Of a stretch of DNA of 64,000 bases, positions 27,670 to 39,877 are shown piece by piece. The notes beneath the pieces were generated by a model that did not search any database, was not told the DNA's origin, and was given only the letters and a program-made list of their open reading frames with translations. Source of the DNA: Lineus longissimus (taxonomy: Eukaryota > Nemertea > Pilidiophora > Heteronemertea > Lineidae); assembly GCF_910592395.1 (NCBI RefSeq), contig NC_088309.1, positions 1,738,501 to 1,802,500 of the forward strand, written 5' to 3'. Each line of letters starts with the position of its first letter. Position 1 is the first letter of the stretch. A program made the position numbers and the translations under genes.

Positions 27670-30600
27670 TTCCAAATGAGTAGCACTGATCTCAGTAACC
27701 TCGCCGTGTACCCAACGCTAAGTGTACCTGGCAGTCGGACTTTAGATTATTTACTTTTGACTCAACAACTTCGTAGCAGAAGTATAAATGCCGAGCCTTA
27801 TATATTTATGATATTTAAGTGCAGGGAATATCAGAAAATATCAGATATGAAATATGGAAAAACGTTAGTGTACGATTATCTAAACACGTCAAGTATGCGT
27901 TACCTAGGTTTAGCAAGTGTGTATGTATTCCAAAATAATCGCCAGGACAATAACTGATGGTAGCCTGGTGATTTACACTTGTCGAGAGTGGTAATCTGCT
28001 GTGGAGCAGATGCATCCCACTGATAACTAGCAATAATTGACCACTATTCGCCTTTGCTTCCCCTCTCCAATAAAATCAGGGAGCGCTATCACATTATGAA
28101 CGTTGCTATTACAAGGTGAATGCTTTATGCCTTTTAAAGTATACAATTCTATTAGTAGCCCTAGTATTGCCGAGCTATAGCCAAAACAATTTTTTTCACC
28201 GGGCAACCGCTACTAAACATCAAGTGATTTTTCTATGGTATTTTTTGTATCAACAGCATGACTGTATAAATGTATTGCCCCAAGAGTTACCATGTGTGTT
28301 TAAAAACACTGATATGATTGAAAAAAATATTCTCTATGCCGTACAATGATGATATGGAAAAAGAGCCGGTTACAAGAATTTTTCTTCAGCACCATATGTT
28401 GTAACATATTGCCAGTGATTCCAAGCTAATTTTACGGGCTGCGCTCTACGAAGACATCCAGAGAATGAATCCGTACTGCCAGATAGCGGGATATGCCAAA
28501 CTAACCAAGGAATGTACTTTCAGGCTGTAATAGCGTAAAATCGTACTACCTATTCTCAAGGCGACACGAAACAAGGGACGGTAATGAGGCTGATACTTGT
28601 ATTACATTCAACCCTGGTTCATTCGACTGTGCCAACATGCCGAAGGCACGTTCGCTGGGTCAAACAGGCTGGCAATAAACACTAGCCAGGGTGCGAAGGA
28701 GTATCTTATAAGTTAATGGATAAGCCGATGCCCATGGGGTGTGACAATAGACTAAGAGAATGGACACATTATCTTTCCTTGGTCTCATGTTTCGCTCCGG
28801 GTAGGGGTGGTAACGAGATATTTGGTTTCATATCCCGCCAAGGTGAAGAGTCGGCAATTACCAAAGCAAGGAAAGGTACAGTGGCCCATAAGGGCAGGTC
28901 AAAAGAAAGGTAAGGTGGCCCATAAGGCAGATTCTGCTTGAGGAAGACATTGAGTGATTTTCTTTATTGAAGCATACACAGGGACATACATGTACATACA
29001 CATCGTTCTGATCATCAACCAGTCCCATGTATTACATGTATTAAGCTTATACATGTATTTGCTACATGTATTCAGATGGCCAGAATGCAATCCTAATCAT
29101 CCTAAATCATGAAAACAGCAATTATAAGCAACGAACTGTGCGTCAGATGACCATTCCAGACCTCTGGTTGGGTATACGGGACCACGGTGTCTTTGCAAAT
29201 CATGGAGATTCTGTGAAGTTCCTCGGAGTTCTAACCGCCAAACTTGTGGCTGCTTTGGGCGACGACCAGCAAGACAATGATGGTCATTGGTCAGCTTATG
29301 GTGACAGCTGCGAGTCGAATTAACTATTCATCATTACCCGTTACTAGGCATCAAGTTGCAAAGCAAACAGAACCGATTTCAGAATCCAATAGTTAGGACA
29401 GGCAATTAATAATTGCATCCAATCGGCATTAAATCATATCATATGGCACTTTGTAAATATTGCCTTGATATGCTCCACATTATGTCCATATTTACGAGGC
29501 GATATTTTGTGAATGAGTGTTTGTATATACCGCCAGGTAGGTATGTATTCATATTTGTAAGAGGGATATATTTTTATCACCAAATCAAAAACCATCCAGT
29601 TCGCTAGCTATTTGGATCAAATCTGGTACACACGTTGTTCCGCTGCTCATAATTTTCCTCCAATTAACACTGATGTCATCCGACGCAGCAGTTTTTTACA
29701 GGTAATTGAATTTTACGATGCAGTAATGAGCTGGTGAGGTATCCAAATTACCCCATAGCCAGTTCATCAATAATGTACACAATAAATCACATCAAATTTG
29801 CATTCCTCGTTAGAGAACGTAAGCCCAGTAACGGTTAGTGCAGCATCGATTGCAGGAAATGAAGCTTGGCTTATAAACCTAATCCTTCGTACTTTAGTGC
29901 ATTCAGAAATGTTGGTTGACTGGGCCTTATTTTACAGTAGAACATGCTTATATCGAAATCGCATAAACCGAATAGTCGCATATAACGGACCGGATCTTCT
30001 AGGTGCGAGTTCCAAACGTCTGTTGCTGATGTGTTGAATGGACGGAGAAACGCGCAGGTTCATCCCAGTCCGACAAACTCGGGTAATGTTCTGTACCAAG
30101 TATACACGAACTGACTTCCTCAATAGCCTACAGGTATGACACGATTACTCACTATTGCTATACTTAGTTATATACTACAAGTTCTATGACACTAGTCAGT
30201 TGTATTCCATTCCTCCAAACAGCGTTATCTGATGGCTTACGTGATTGCATGTCAACGATTGTTGGCACAACTGAAAAGTAACGGAGGCAAATGACATCAC
30301 GTCAGGATGCTGAATGAGTGTCCATTTCACGTTCATGTTCTGTAAAAAAAACACCATAAGAGTCTGCCATGCATCACGATGATGAAGTTAGCCAATAAAT
30401 AGTAGACTGTTGTCTTGCCCACTGTAGTGGGGCGAGCGGGCTAGCGCCGGTCTAAGTATTGTCTCGCAAAGTTCTTTTATGAAAGAGTTTGGGCGGCGCC
30501 GGATGATGAATGTCTCGTCTCGTTATGATGAATGTCTCGTCTCTGTATGTCATGCATGACGCAAGTTCATACAAAATAGCCGTGAAAACAGAGCATATGT

Positions 30601-30782
30601 CATATTATAGCTTATTAAAAAATTCGAAATCAAAGAACAATGTCTGTTCGTTTTTCCATTGAGTTTGTAAAGTTCGAGTTCAGGGGTTTTCTTGAAGATA
30701 ATAATGATGATGATAATAACAATAACACTATACACATGAACGAAGAAACAAGAAAATGAAGAGAGAACAAGAGAAAAAAGCA
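27670..30782. other. No secure gene
   Basis: A 77-codon plus frame (28116-28349) opens with a signal-peptide-like stretch (ALCLLKYTILLVALVLPSYS) but continues as low-information sequence. A 32-bp tandem duplication (GTGGCCCATAAGG) lies at 28880-28930, and ACATGTATT motifs recur at 28990-29070. Nothing else was recognised. Confidence 0.45.
29935..29998 (+). mobile_element. Possible DNA-transposon terminal sequence
   Basis: ACAGTAGAACATGCTTATAT followed by CGAAATCGCATAAACC resembles the ends of pogo/Tigger-type elements (CAGT-GAACC...). No matching second end was found. Confidence 0.25.
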
Positions 30783-30856
30783 GTGGATTCACGGGGAGTC
30801 GAACCCGCGACCGCCAGATCGAAAGTACAGCGTTCTAACCATTGAGCCACAAAGGC
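30783..30856 (-). repeat. tRNA-like sequence with pol III boxes and T-run
   Basis: On the minus strand box A is TGGCTCAATGGTTAGAAC and box B is GGGTTCGACTCC. A CTTTCGA anticodon loop (TTC, Glu-like) sits between them. A run of six T lies directly downstream, as in a pol III terminator. The T stem has two mismatches and the acceptor arms do not pair, so it is a tRNA pseudogene or SINE head rather than a working tRNA. Confidence 0.6.
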
Positions 30857-31428
30857 TTTCATGTTATGTTGGGGATTTTCTTCGCCTCTCATAACCAGGC
30901 ATGCCATTCATGAAATCAGAAGCAATATGGAAATTCGGAAAGAGCTAGAACTGATAGGTTGCAGACGTGTTACTTGTGCGAGAGGTAAGGAGCATCAGTG
31001 TATAAAGAGCTACTGTCCCCTACCACGACAATTTAGAAGAAAAAAACGTATTTTTCTTGCAGATTTAGGCGAGAGAAATAGTGAAAAGTCGACGCTGTTC
31101 CATCAAAAGACTTACAATAAAACGATTGCAAAAAGCTTACGTCGATATCAACTGTCACCAAAGAAAAAAACATCGGTACATGTCGACAGAGCAATCGTAA
31201 CAGGATGAAGTGAAGCTGATTTACGGGATTGGAATTGATCCGTTATAGAATTCTTTCGAGCGTATTTTGCTCTGCCTTTCATTTACATGGAAAGGGATTC
31301 TAAGAATAAAAGTTAAGTGCAGTTGTTTGGTTTTATTTGCTTTACCGATTTCTACATGGATGCATACATGTATCAATCTGATCGGTAAACCAGAAACGTA
31401 TGACATCAAACGACTGAACTTATCATAT

Positions 31429-31649
31429 GTGACCCGCTCTACCAAAACTAGGCGCTTGTCGCATCTGAACTTGACAGGTTGATACGGACTTGTTGTTCAT
31501 TTCCCTATTGTAGACCTTTGGTGAAATGTAACCAAATCAGTTTGTAATAGATTTCACAAAAGGTCTACAATAGGGAAATGAACAACAAGTCCGTATCAAC
31601 CTGTCAAGTTCAGATGCGACAAGCGCCTAGTTTTGGTAGAGCGAGTCAC
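31429..31649. repeat. Near-perfect hairpin: 99-bp arms, 23-nt loop
   Basis: 31429-31527 is the reverse complement of 31551-31649 with only two mismatches by my reading. The loop is 31528-31550. The stem includes TCTACCAAAACTAGGCGCTT on the left and AAGCGCCTAGTTTTGGTAGA on the right. Homology stops sharply at both outer ends. It could be a very recent inverted duplication, a foldback element or a long-hairpin RNA locus. Confidence 0.92.
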
Positions 31650-32271
31650 ATTTGTTATGTGCCAGTCAATGAGAACCTGGAGAACCCCGAGTCTGTCCTT
31701 AGCGAATGCACTCATCCCCATCAAACAGACTGAAAGCGACTACTGCATTGCTAGACACAAAACAATTACATATACTTTAGAGTTTGATTAACTGCAAAAA
31801 TAAAGCAATACATTTTGTTTTCAGTTTGTTTGTTTTCTTTTCCAGCATGTTTTTTCCCAATAGGCATTTCAAACTGTTTACACTTCTGCACCAATCGCGT
31901 GGTGTCATTCGTCACCAATCATACTCTCTGACCACTGTAATAATCAACCAATGATTGCTTTGGTTTTCAGTTCTACTGTGATAGCATCGGAGCGCCAATG
32001 TACCTTGTGTGACTTGAGGACATGTGGTACTAAGGCATGATAAACAGTGCGTATTTGCTATAAAACGCCCTCGAGAACAGCCAGATGTTGGGGTTGTGAT
32101 GGCCTTGCAAACACATCAAGTTGATTACATGCACTTTGGCCATGACAAGCGGATAAACCACGAGAACACCAACCACATGACAAGCGCGAGATTTTTGATC
32201 GTATGTCGAAGAGACAAAGTTCGCTCGTTTGCGGGGCGCTATATGTATTGGCCATCTATAGGCAAGCAACT

Positions 32272-32343
32272 ACAGTGGAACCCCGGTAACACGACAACTC
32301 ATGGGACCGATGTTGAATGGTATAGCGTTACCGGGGTGGTCAT
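32272..32343 (+). mobile_element. Pogo/Tigger-like terminal repeat remnant with internal hairpin
   Basis: ACAGTGGAACCCCGGTAACA resembles the CAGTGGAACC... ends of pogo/Tigger-like DNA transposons. Within it ACCCCGGTAAC is mirrored 35 bp later by GTTACCGGGGT, making an 11-bp-stem hairpin. No transposase frame is nearby. Confidence 0.4.
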
Positions 32344-32344
32344 C

Positions 32345-32508
32345 CTTCAGAGTTGAATTTTTTCAAAAGTTCTAAATTCTGAAAAAATTTCAAAGTCAAA
32401 AAAGTTTTTGGACTGATGATATTTCTTCATTTTGAGCAGAAAAAAATCAAGTGAAAAAAATATTTGGACTTCAGAGTTGAATTTTTTCATAAGTTCAAAA
32501 TTCTATAT
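32345..32508. repeat. A-rich direct repeats and one copy of a dispersed repeat
   Basis: CTTCAGAGTTGAATTTTTTC starts at about 32347 and again at about 32469. The middle part (32411-32471) is a copy of a repeat also present on the other strand at 50991-51049. Confidence 0.65.
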
Positions 32509-33957
32509 ACTCTATCTTCTTAGACGGTAGTTCACCTCCGGAGAACCCTTTTAGAACCAGGTGACCAGACGTCAGGGTCTGTCTAAAGGAAGCCGCCGAA
32601 ATCAAACAACTGAAATGTTAGGAAACTGCCCTGCCGCCGGAACCCACGACAACATCATGAAGTTTAATATGATTGGCAACATCGACATCGAAAGGCTCTG
32701 TCGGAAGCTGACGCTGCTAATTACATATAAACACAACAACATCATGTCAATGACATTGAAGTTCGATGTTGCCTTGAGCATAATTGGGTAGGAATAGTAC
32801 GACAGGGCCGCGGGGCCGGATTTTAAGGCTGACATTTTCTTTCTCTGGTCAGAGCTGAAATTAGAGTCTTCTTATAAACTGTCGTCAGCATGGTCAGAAC
32901 CTGAAGTCTTGGCAAAATGTCTTCTCATGTATAAACCATCTTCTGATCAGAATGCAATATAAATGGTATACCATAAATGGATGCGGACTGATGTAAACAT
33001 TCAACATCCCATTGATACGACAAAATTCCTTTTCACCACGGGGTGACTCGAATTCCTTCGGCGAACTTCCGAATTTTCTTTTACGTACTACCGTTAAACC
33101 AGCCAATAACTTCGATCTCATTTGATGGATAATCACCAGCTTCCGACCCTTATCTTCACCTATCCCTAATGACGGATTCAAACCTTAACCCTACAAGAAC
33201 AGGTGTTTGTAAATCCCTGATTACTGCAAAGCTTACCCAACAGCAACGCAAAATCCTCTCTTGGTGGCTCTGAGCACACAAGGCAAAACTGGCCGGAATA
33301 AGACTGCGGATCCATACCGCTTTGGCCTGTGGCATTTTTCCTTGTTCGATCCGTGTTCGCTTGTGACGCCACACCCTAAACTTTCCTTTGGTTGGCATGG
33401 CTTAAATATTGGACATTCCCATAGGTTGCACCTCAGATGCTATTGGGACATAGAATTGAGACGAAGCCAATCAAATCTTTATCAATCAAAGTAACGGTTT
33501 AGCTCTGTATACTGCTGCTTTTCAATTGTTCCTTTTTTTTTTAAATTTGAATGGCGTTTCCAGCAGTGAACGACCCTCATAACAATGAGATGACAAAGTA
33601 AGCAACAATTTCAACTTGAAAAAGAGAATATCGGACTTACCGCCTCAATTGAGTAATAGTCCGCAAAGTGGCAAGGAGATCCTTGAACACATCAGTCGAT
33701 GTTGGGCGCTCGCGTTCCATCCAGCGAATGGGGATTATCCGCCAACGTTGCGACTGATAGCGGCTGACGCTGGATCTGCGTCAACAGCATGGAGGAGTTT
33801 GTGACACGTTTACAATACTCTTACAGTACTCTTCCCGGGTGTCACATAATCCTTGATAATGGTACATGTAGTCAATTCAAATATTTACGATGGCTCCTGG
33901 CTCAATAGTTAATTAGTGCCACACACCCGTTCGATGTTCATCGGAATCAAGTAGACA

Positions 33958-34229
33958 AGGCCGAATCAGTCCTGGCTGCTCCACCGTGTTGACAACATGA
34001 TGAGAGTGATGAGACAGTCACAGCCAGGCCGCATCAATCTTCGCCGCACTGCCTAGTTGTTAATATGGCGAGAGAGATGAGACAGTCACAGCCAGGCCGA
34101 ATCAGTTCTGGCTGCTCTGCCAAGTTGTCAACATGGTGAGAGAGATGAGGAAGTCACAGCCAGGCCGAATCAGTCCTGGCTGCTCCACCGTGTTGACAAC
34201 ATGATGAGAGAGATGAGGAAGTCACAAGT
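33958..34229. repeat. 68-bp tandem repeat, four copies
   Basis: Units start at 33958, 34026, 34094 and 34162 (AGGCCGAATCAGTCCTGGCT ... AAGTCACAGCC). Copies 1 and 4 are the most alike; copy 2 is the most diverged. GC-rich compared with its flanks. Confidence 0.93.
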
Positions 34230-34274
34230 CAGTGGCGTTGGAGTAGCTAGGGGCGGGGCTGGGGGGCTAGTGGG

Positions 34275-34785
34275 CTTTAGAGAAGACAGTTCACCAACCT
34301 GTGATGTGGCCGTCATCAGATTGGACTTGGTGCGAGCTTAAAGATTTAGCTGTTAACAGGTAACTCTGTCTCCAACATTTCCGATGTCATCGTGTTAAGA
34401 TAGAATGGTGTCTCGATTTGGACCACAGCAGCAGCTTTGGCTTCTTATCTCAGGACGTCAAAAGACACAGCACAACCTGTCCATATGGTGTCTTCAACAG
34501 TGTGATTGTGACGGGAACAGTGTTAGAAACTGACTCTGAAGTGGCGCGCGAGAGAAGACCGATAGCCAGGATGTGTCTGGAACAACTACCTATGCCGTGT
34601 TGATAATTAGCCTGCATATATAAGAAATAAGGGTTGACAAGCCTGGCCATCACCAGGACGAAGTTAACAGCTGGACTTTCCGAGTGCATGTGCAAGACAC
34701 CTCGACCAGGCCACAGTAGAGACTATCCACCAGATCGGCTGTCATAGGTACAGTGCTGCAACCACGACTTGTTGATGGTGTGCGC
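34275..34785. repeat. Decayed edge of the 81-bp minisatellite
   Basis: Fragments such as AAGACAGTTCACCAACCTG (34284), CCATCACCAGGACGAAGTTA (34648) and ACTTGTTGATGGTGTG (34768) match parts of the 81-bp unit but are strongly diverged. Edge copies of tandem arrays usually decay this way because they are no longer homogenised. Confidence 0.55.
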
Positions 34786-36067
34786 ATACATGTCCAAAGT
34801 GACGACAGTTCACCACCCTGGCAGCCACAAGGAGAAAGTAACAACCTGGTCTTGTTGAGGGTGTGACCAGATATGTCCAGAGACGACAGTTCACCACCCT
34901 GGCAGCCACAAGGACAAAGTAACAACCTGGTCTTGTTGAGGGTGTGACCAGACATGTCCAAAGTGACGACAGTTCACCACCCTGGCAGCCACAAGGACAA
35001 AGTAACAACCTGGTCTTGTTGAGGGTGTGACCAGACATGTCCAGAGACGACAGTTCACCACCCTGGCAGCCACAAGGACAAAGTAACAACCTGGTCTTGT
35101 TCAGGGTGTGACCAGACATGTCCAGAGACGACAGTTCACCACCCTGGCAGCCACAAGGACAAAGTAACAACCTGGTCTTGTTGAGGGTGTGACCAGACAT
35201 GTCCAGAGACGACAGTTCAGCACTCTGGCAGCCACAAGGACAAAGTAACAACCTGGTCTTGTTGGGGGTGTGACCAGACATGTCCAGAGACGACAGTTCA
35301 CCACCCTGGCAGCCACAAGGACAAAGTAACAACCTGGTCTTGTTGAGGGTGTGACCAGACTTGTCCAGAGACGACAGTTCACCACCTTGGCAGCCACAAG
35401 GACAAAGTAACAACCTGGTCTTGTTGAGGGTGTGACCAGACTTGTCCAGAGACGACAGTTCACCACCCTGGCAGCCACAAGGACAAAGTAACAACCTTGT
35501 CTTGTTGAGGGTGTGACCAGACTTGTCCAGAGACGACAGTTCACCACCCTGGCAGCCACAAGGAGAAAGTAACAACCTGGTCTTGTTTAGGGTGTGACCA
35601 GACATGTCCAGAGACGACAGTTCACCACCCTGGCAGCCACAAAGACAAAGTAACAACCTGGTCTTGTTGAGGGTGTGACCAGACTTGTCCAGAGACGACA
35701 GTTCAGCACCCTGGCAGCCACAAGGACAAAGTAACAACCTGGTCTTGTTGAGGGTGTGACCAGACATGTCCAGAGACGACAGTTCAGCACCCTGGCAGCC
35801 ACAAGGACAAAGTAACAACCTGGTCTTCTTGAGGGTGTGACCAGACTTGTCCAGAGACGACAGTTCAGCACCCTGGCAGCCACAAGGACAAAGTAACAAC
35901 CTGGAATTGTTGAGGGTGTGACCAGACATGTCCAGAGACGACAGTTCAGCACCCTGGCAGCCACAAGGACAAAGTAACAACCTGGTCTTCTTGAGGGTGT
36001 GACCAGACTTGTCCAGAGACGACAGTTCAGCACCCTGGCAGCCACAAGGACAAAGTAACAACCTGGC
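34786..36067. repeat. 81-bp minisatellite, 16 copies
   Basis: The unit begins GACGACAGTTCACCACCCTG at 34801, 34882, 34965, 35046 and then every 81 bp to 36018. One unit is 83 bp long. As 81 is a multiple of three and the unit lacks stops in two minus-strand frames, frames of 150-458 codons stay open. The differences between units mostly change amino acids and one length change breaks the frame, so I take it as non-coding. The end nearest the coronin gene shows alternating unit types (see findings). Confidence 0.95.
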
Positions 36068-36147
36068 CTGACTGAAGACAATACTAATGTCGTGGTCTCT
36101 TTGACCTATACCAAACAAAAAAACCAGACCTATATTATAGCAAGCAC

Positions 36148-36153
36148 TTTATT
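36148..36153 (-). terminator. Candidate distal poly(A) signal of coronin
   Basis: TTTATT on the plus strand is AATAAA on the minus strand. It is the last such signal I found downstream of coronin terminal exon 3, just before the minisatellite. Use of this site would give a 3' UTR of about 3.4 kb; a nearer AATAAA is at 37484-37479. Confidence 0.3.
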
Positions 36154-39100
36154 ACTGATATCTATAGAATACAATTTTGTGTACAACGGTTTGTAAAGTA
36201 ACTCTTAAAGAACCAATCTACAAGAACTGACCTATGTACTACTCATAAGTGAAACATCATAGAAAATGTACACCACATAGAATTCAAGGTTAAGCAGTAC
36301 AATTATCGCCCCAACACTGTAGAAAACAGCTGGAAATACACAGTATTGTACACATTGTAATTGTACTAGGACTATAATTGTGCTGCCTTACCGAACACCG
36401 TTCAAATGCAGTTTGAATCATAAGGCAAAATTTAGCACAGAGGGACCATAGCACTTTGTTCAGTGAAAATGTATTGAATCAATGAAAACTGATCAACTGC
36501 TCATTGTAAGATTCAAACGTCAACATTTCATATTCAGAAAACACATTACGATTGTCATGCTAAACCAAATGTGATGAGGAAATATTGGGGACAAATTTTT
36601 ATCTACAACCTCAAGAAACAACTTTCATTGGTTATCATTGATCTTGGAAGGAGTGACGACCGTTCCTTCTTCATACACTGAAAATCAATACTTTTAAGAC
36701 ATTCTTCAAACTGACAAAAGGTAAGTGACTAAATATCTAGCATTAAGAGGTGTCCTCAGTACTGTACATAGGCATAAAATGTCTAATATTGCATAAACTC
36801 ATTGTGAACTCAAGTCAAAGGAAAACCAAAAGAGATGAAAAATAACTTATTTGTGGTATCAAGAGTGCAGGGTTGTGTTTAAATCTTCATCAGTCAATTT
36901 TAAATCACTTTTGTTAAATGATCATCGGTATTTTCGAGGGAACCAAAAACATAACTACTTTTAGTCGACTGCACTCTGTCAAAAACACAACAAGTTGACA
37001 ACAACAATTTGTCGAAACTTATTGGCCCCATGGTAAGGATAACAGTGAAATTGATTGCAGAAAATGTAACTTTCTGTCTTAACCTCACTATTCAAACACT
37101 ATGATCAAAAACACAAACAACTACAACTTAGTAACTGGGTGGGAGGGTGGGTGAACCTGTCATGGAAAGGTGATAAGCGCAATAGAAAGTTAAGAATAGC
37201 ACATGCTGAATGGTTAACTGCAACAAAGAGTCATATACATGTGTAATTTAGATACTCAAGATAACAAATTTCTGCCAAACACTGGAACATGGGGAATCTA
37301 GGAATGGCAGTTATCAGTACAGCTATACAGGCCTGAGAATAGGTCGGTTGGACAAAAGATCTCAGTCATATGCCAATCATCTTCATCGCGACAATATGAA
37401 ATTCAGTAACCACATGGGAATACAAACCAACCTCATTTCAGCCATTTTTAACTGTAGTTGCAGATCTCATCTATCATGTTTATTAGATATTAGACTTGGA
37501 TATATATCGTTTAGTATTAAACTCTTCTTGCTATAGGGGTTCTGAGTCTATAAACTAAGATACACGCAATACAAAATGTTTGTTAAAACTGGTAAATATA
37601 ATCTTTACTGACCACGAATGCAGAATCGGATTCAGATCATTCAATCTTCACTCTCTGCTCAGTGAAAACACTTTCAACAACAATCTGAAACATTCCACGC
37701 TACAGCAGTGGCTCACTCTTCCATAACCTTTGAGCAACATATGAATGCTCCAGTAGCCAAATCCCTGTTGTTAATGCACTCTAAGCTCAGAGGAGTTACG
37801 GTCAGCAGACAACTGAAAAACTTGTGGGTAGCTCTGGGTATGATTAAGACCACCACACTCATCCTGGTTGTCCAGACAGTGACCAACCCCAGACAAGAGC
37901 AGTACAGAAGCAACCCAGTGTCACATTGAACGGGAGTGATCAAACTCCAACCCAATCACTCCAAGGAAAGCTGCGACTATCCATTGATACTGTTACGCTA
38001 TGGAGCCTGGGCCAGCTCTCTAAAGCCAACTCAAAGAGTCCACCGAATAACCAGCTCCCCTGCAATTGTTCAATGTGAAAGCCTCCAAGCCTTCAAATGA
38101 AATCAAGTTCTATTGGTCGTTAGTTCTCATCCCCATACTGGAGTTCAAGCAATAAGCTTTCATTCAACAAAAGCTCAAGGTTTTCATCAATCTTAATACA
38201 TATTATAATAGATATGGATTCTTGGTTATACACGTGGAAACTGGGATTGCATAAAACATGTGATATCTTATCTGTCAGCCTTATGTTTGATTATCAATTG
38301 ATTGGATGATTTCACTTCAACAAAACAATTTGATGAAGTAATTTTTACACTGGTGGTAAATTGTTCAGCGTTCAGGGAGAGTATAGTATGATAAGTTAGG
38401 TAGTTAGGTGTACTGAAGTCAGCAAAGACTTTCGAATTTCAAAATTTTCGACTTAGTTGAAATGGGCGCAACGGGTGATGTCACTTCCTCTTTGGACTAG
38501 AATGAAAAGAAAAGAATGTTCTACAGAAGTTTGTTCTGCAGACTGGATGAAAGTTTCTAGGACACAAAAAAGGATATACAAGTAATTATTGACTGCATAC
38601 AATCATGTACATGTACATGAAATTATGTGTGATCGGTATTTGTTTCTTATATTGCCAAGTTACAGTGCTCCATGCCATATAAATGCACAGAAGTAGTATT
38701 CATTGAAGGCAACAATATCATCATATACAGACATCCGGCCCTTCCTGTGATTCTATCAGAATTCTACAAATGTTTTCGCATCATAAAGATGAGGCCTTAA
38801 AAAACGGTTAAAAAATCTGGAAAAATGTGAAGAAAGAAATTTTGGGCAACAAAAAGGACCTTTTTTCTAAGTAGACATGGTACTCGATGTATAAAACTAC
38901 AAAACAGATTAATACCCCAATGCATTATTCTCTTACCATCAGTTGAATGAGACGATAGAACCACAAGAAGGACACCGAATAATCAACTACATTTGTACAT
39001 TTTGTTCTACATTATTTAAGAATACGGTAACTACACGTTATAAAGCTGCTTGCAAACTTTGGCCCATAATTTCTACTCTACTTTTCTGTAATTATAAATT

Positions 39101-39610
39101 CTTGTTCAATATCAATATGTTGCCATGGAAAATCACAAGACAAGTAAAAATACAACTGAAATTAGAAACGAAAGTCGGGACCTGCCACCACCTCGAAAAA
39201 CCAGGAATATCATGAATAAAAACTCGTCTTTTTTAATCTTGGGTATAGGTAAATGGATATATCACTCACTTAGGCTCACTTGGACTATACAGCTAAGGAA
39301 TGCATGTATCACAGTGCCCCCCTGTTGGGTCCGCAGCTCTGTGTACCAAGATACTCACCATGATATTATGCATTGTATAGAAAGATCAGTAAGTAGTTTC
39401 TGTTAGTATATTCATTAAATGTTAATTTTGAAAACAATGAAATACGTAAACGGTGCTAAATGATTGTAGACGAGTTGAATCAAGAAGAGAAGGATTCCAG
39501 CTTCATAAAGATGCAAACAACTATGTTGGAGCAACTACTGCTGATCCAAACTCCATCCTAGGTTTTTTGAGTTGGTGCCACATCCGTCCCACAGCACGAT
39601 TACATCTAGT
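36154..39610 (-). other. Downstream of coronin terminal exon 3: probable long 3' UTR or non-coding flank
   Basis: About 3.4 kb of AT-rich sequence without a recognisable exon. Short open frames here show no family motif. At least two AATAAA hexamers on the minus strand make it plausible that much of it is 3' UTR of the longest coronin isoform. This is an inference from position only. Confidence 0.35.
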
Positions 39611-39877
39611 TTATACCTCCGCCTCATCATCATCATGATTCTGCTGTTCAATCACCGTCACCTTCGCTTCCATCATCTTCAACCTGGTGTCCAATTTCTT
39701 CATCCTCTTCTTCAGCTCTGTAACCTCGTCCTTAGTATCCTTCAGCTCGTTCTGTGTCTTCACGAGCTCGCCCCTCAGGGCTGTGACCTCATCGCTATCA
39801 GGAGCTGGGGAGGATGTCACCCGAGGAGGTGGGGTGGCCCGACTGACTGGTTCAGGTGGAGGAGTAGTGTTGGTTTC
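39611..39877 (-). CDS. Coronin alternative terminal exon 3 (Pro-rich linker plus long coiled coil, 88 codons plus stop)
   Basis: Acceptor TTTCTACTTCAG opens a phase-0 exon. Residues 1-29 are Pro/Thr/Ser-rich (TTPPPEPVSRATPPPRV and on). Residues 30-80 form a long heptad helix including VTALRGELVKTQNELKD, with RLKMME at 65-70, again the R-h-x-x-h-E trimer motif. The C-terminus is very acidic (HDDDEAEV), then TAA. This is the longest of the three tails and the one most like the classic coronin layout of linker plus coiled coil. Its isoform would be 557 residues plus the unknown N-terminus. Candidate AATAAA signals on the minus strand lie at 37484-37479 and 36153-36148. Confidence 0.88.
   Translation of the reverse strand, partial: ETNTTPPPEPVSRATPPPRVTSSPAPDSDEVTALRGELVKTQNELKDTKDEVTELKKRMKKLDTRLKMMEAKVTVIEQQNHDDDEAEV

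Noticed and set aside
28116-28349. Small secreted protein with a signal-peptide-like N-terminus
   Set aside because: After the hydrophobic start there is no cysteine pattern or domain, and AT-rich DNA gives such stretches by chance.
34742-36118. 458-codon minus-strand frame in the minisatellite, reading as a Cys-rich 27-residue repeat protein
   Set aside because: Openness follows from an 81-bp period without stops; a second minus frame is also open across most of the array, unit differences change amino acids freely, and a 2-bp length change breaks the frame.
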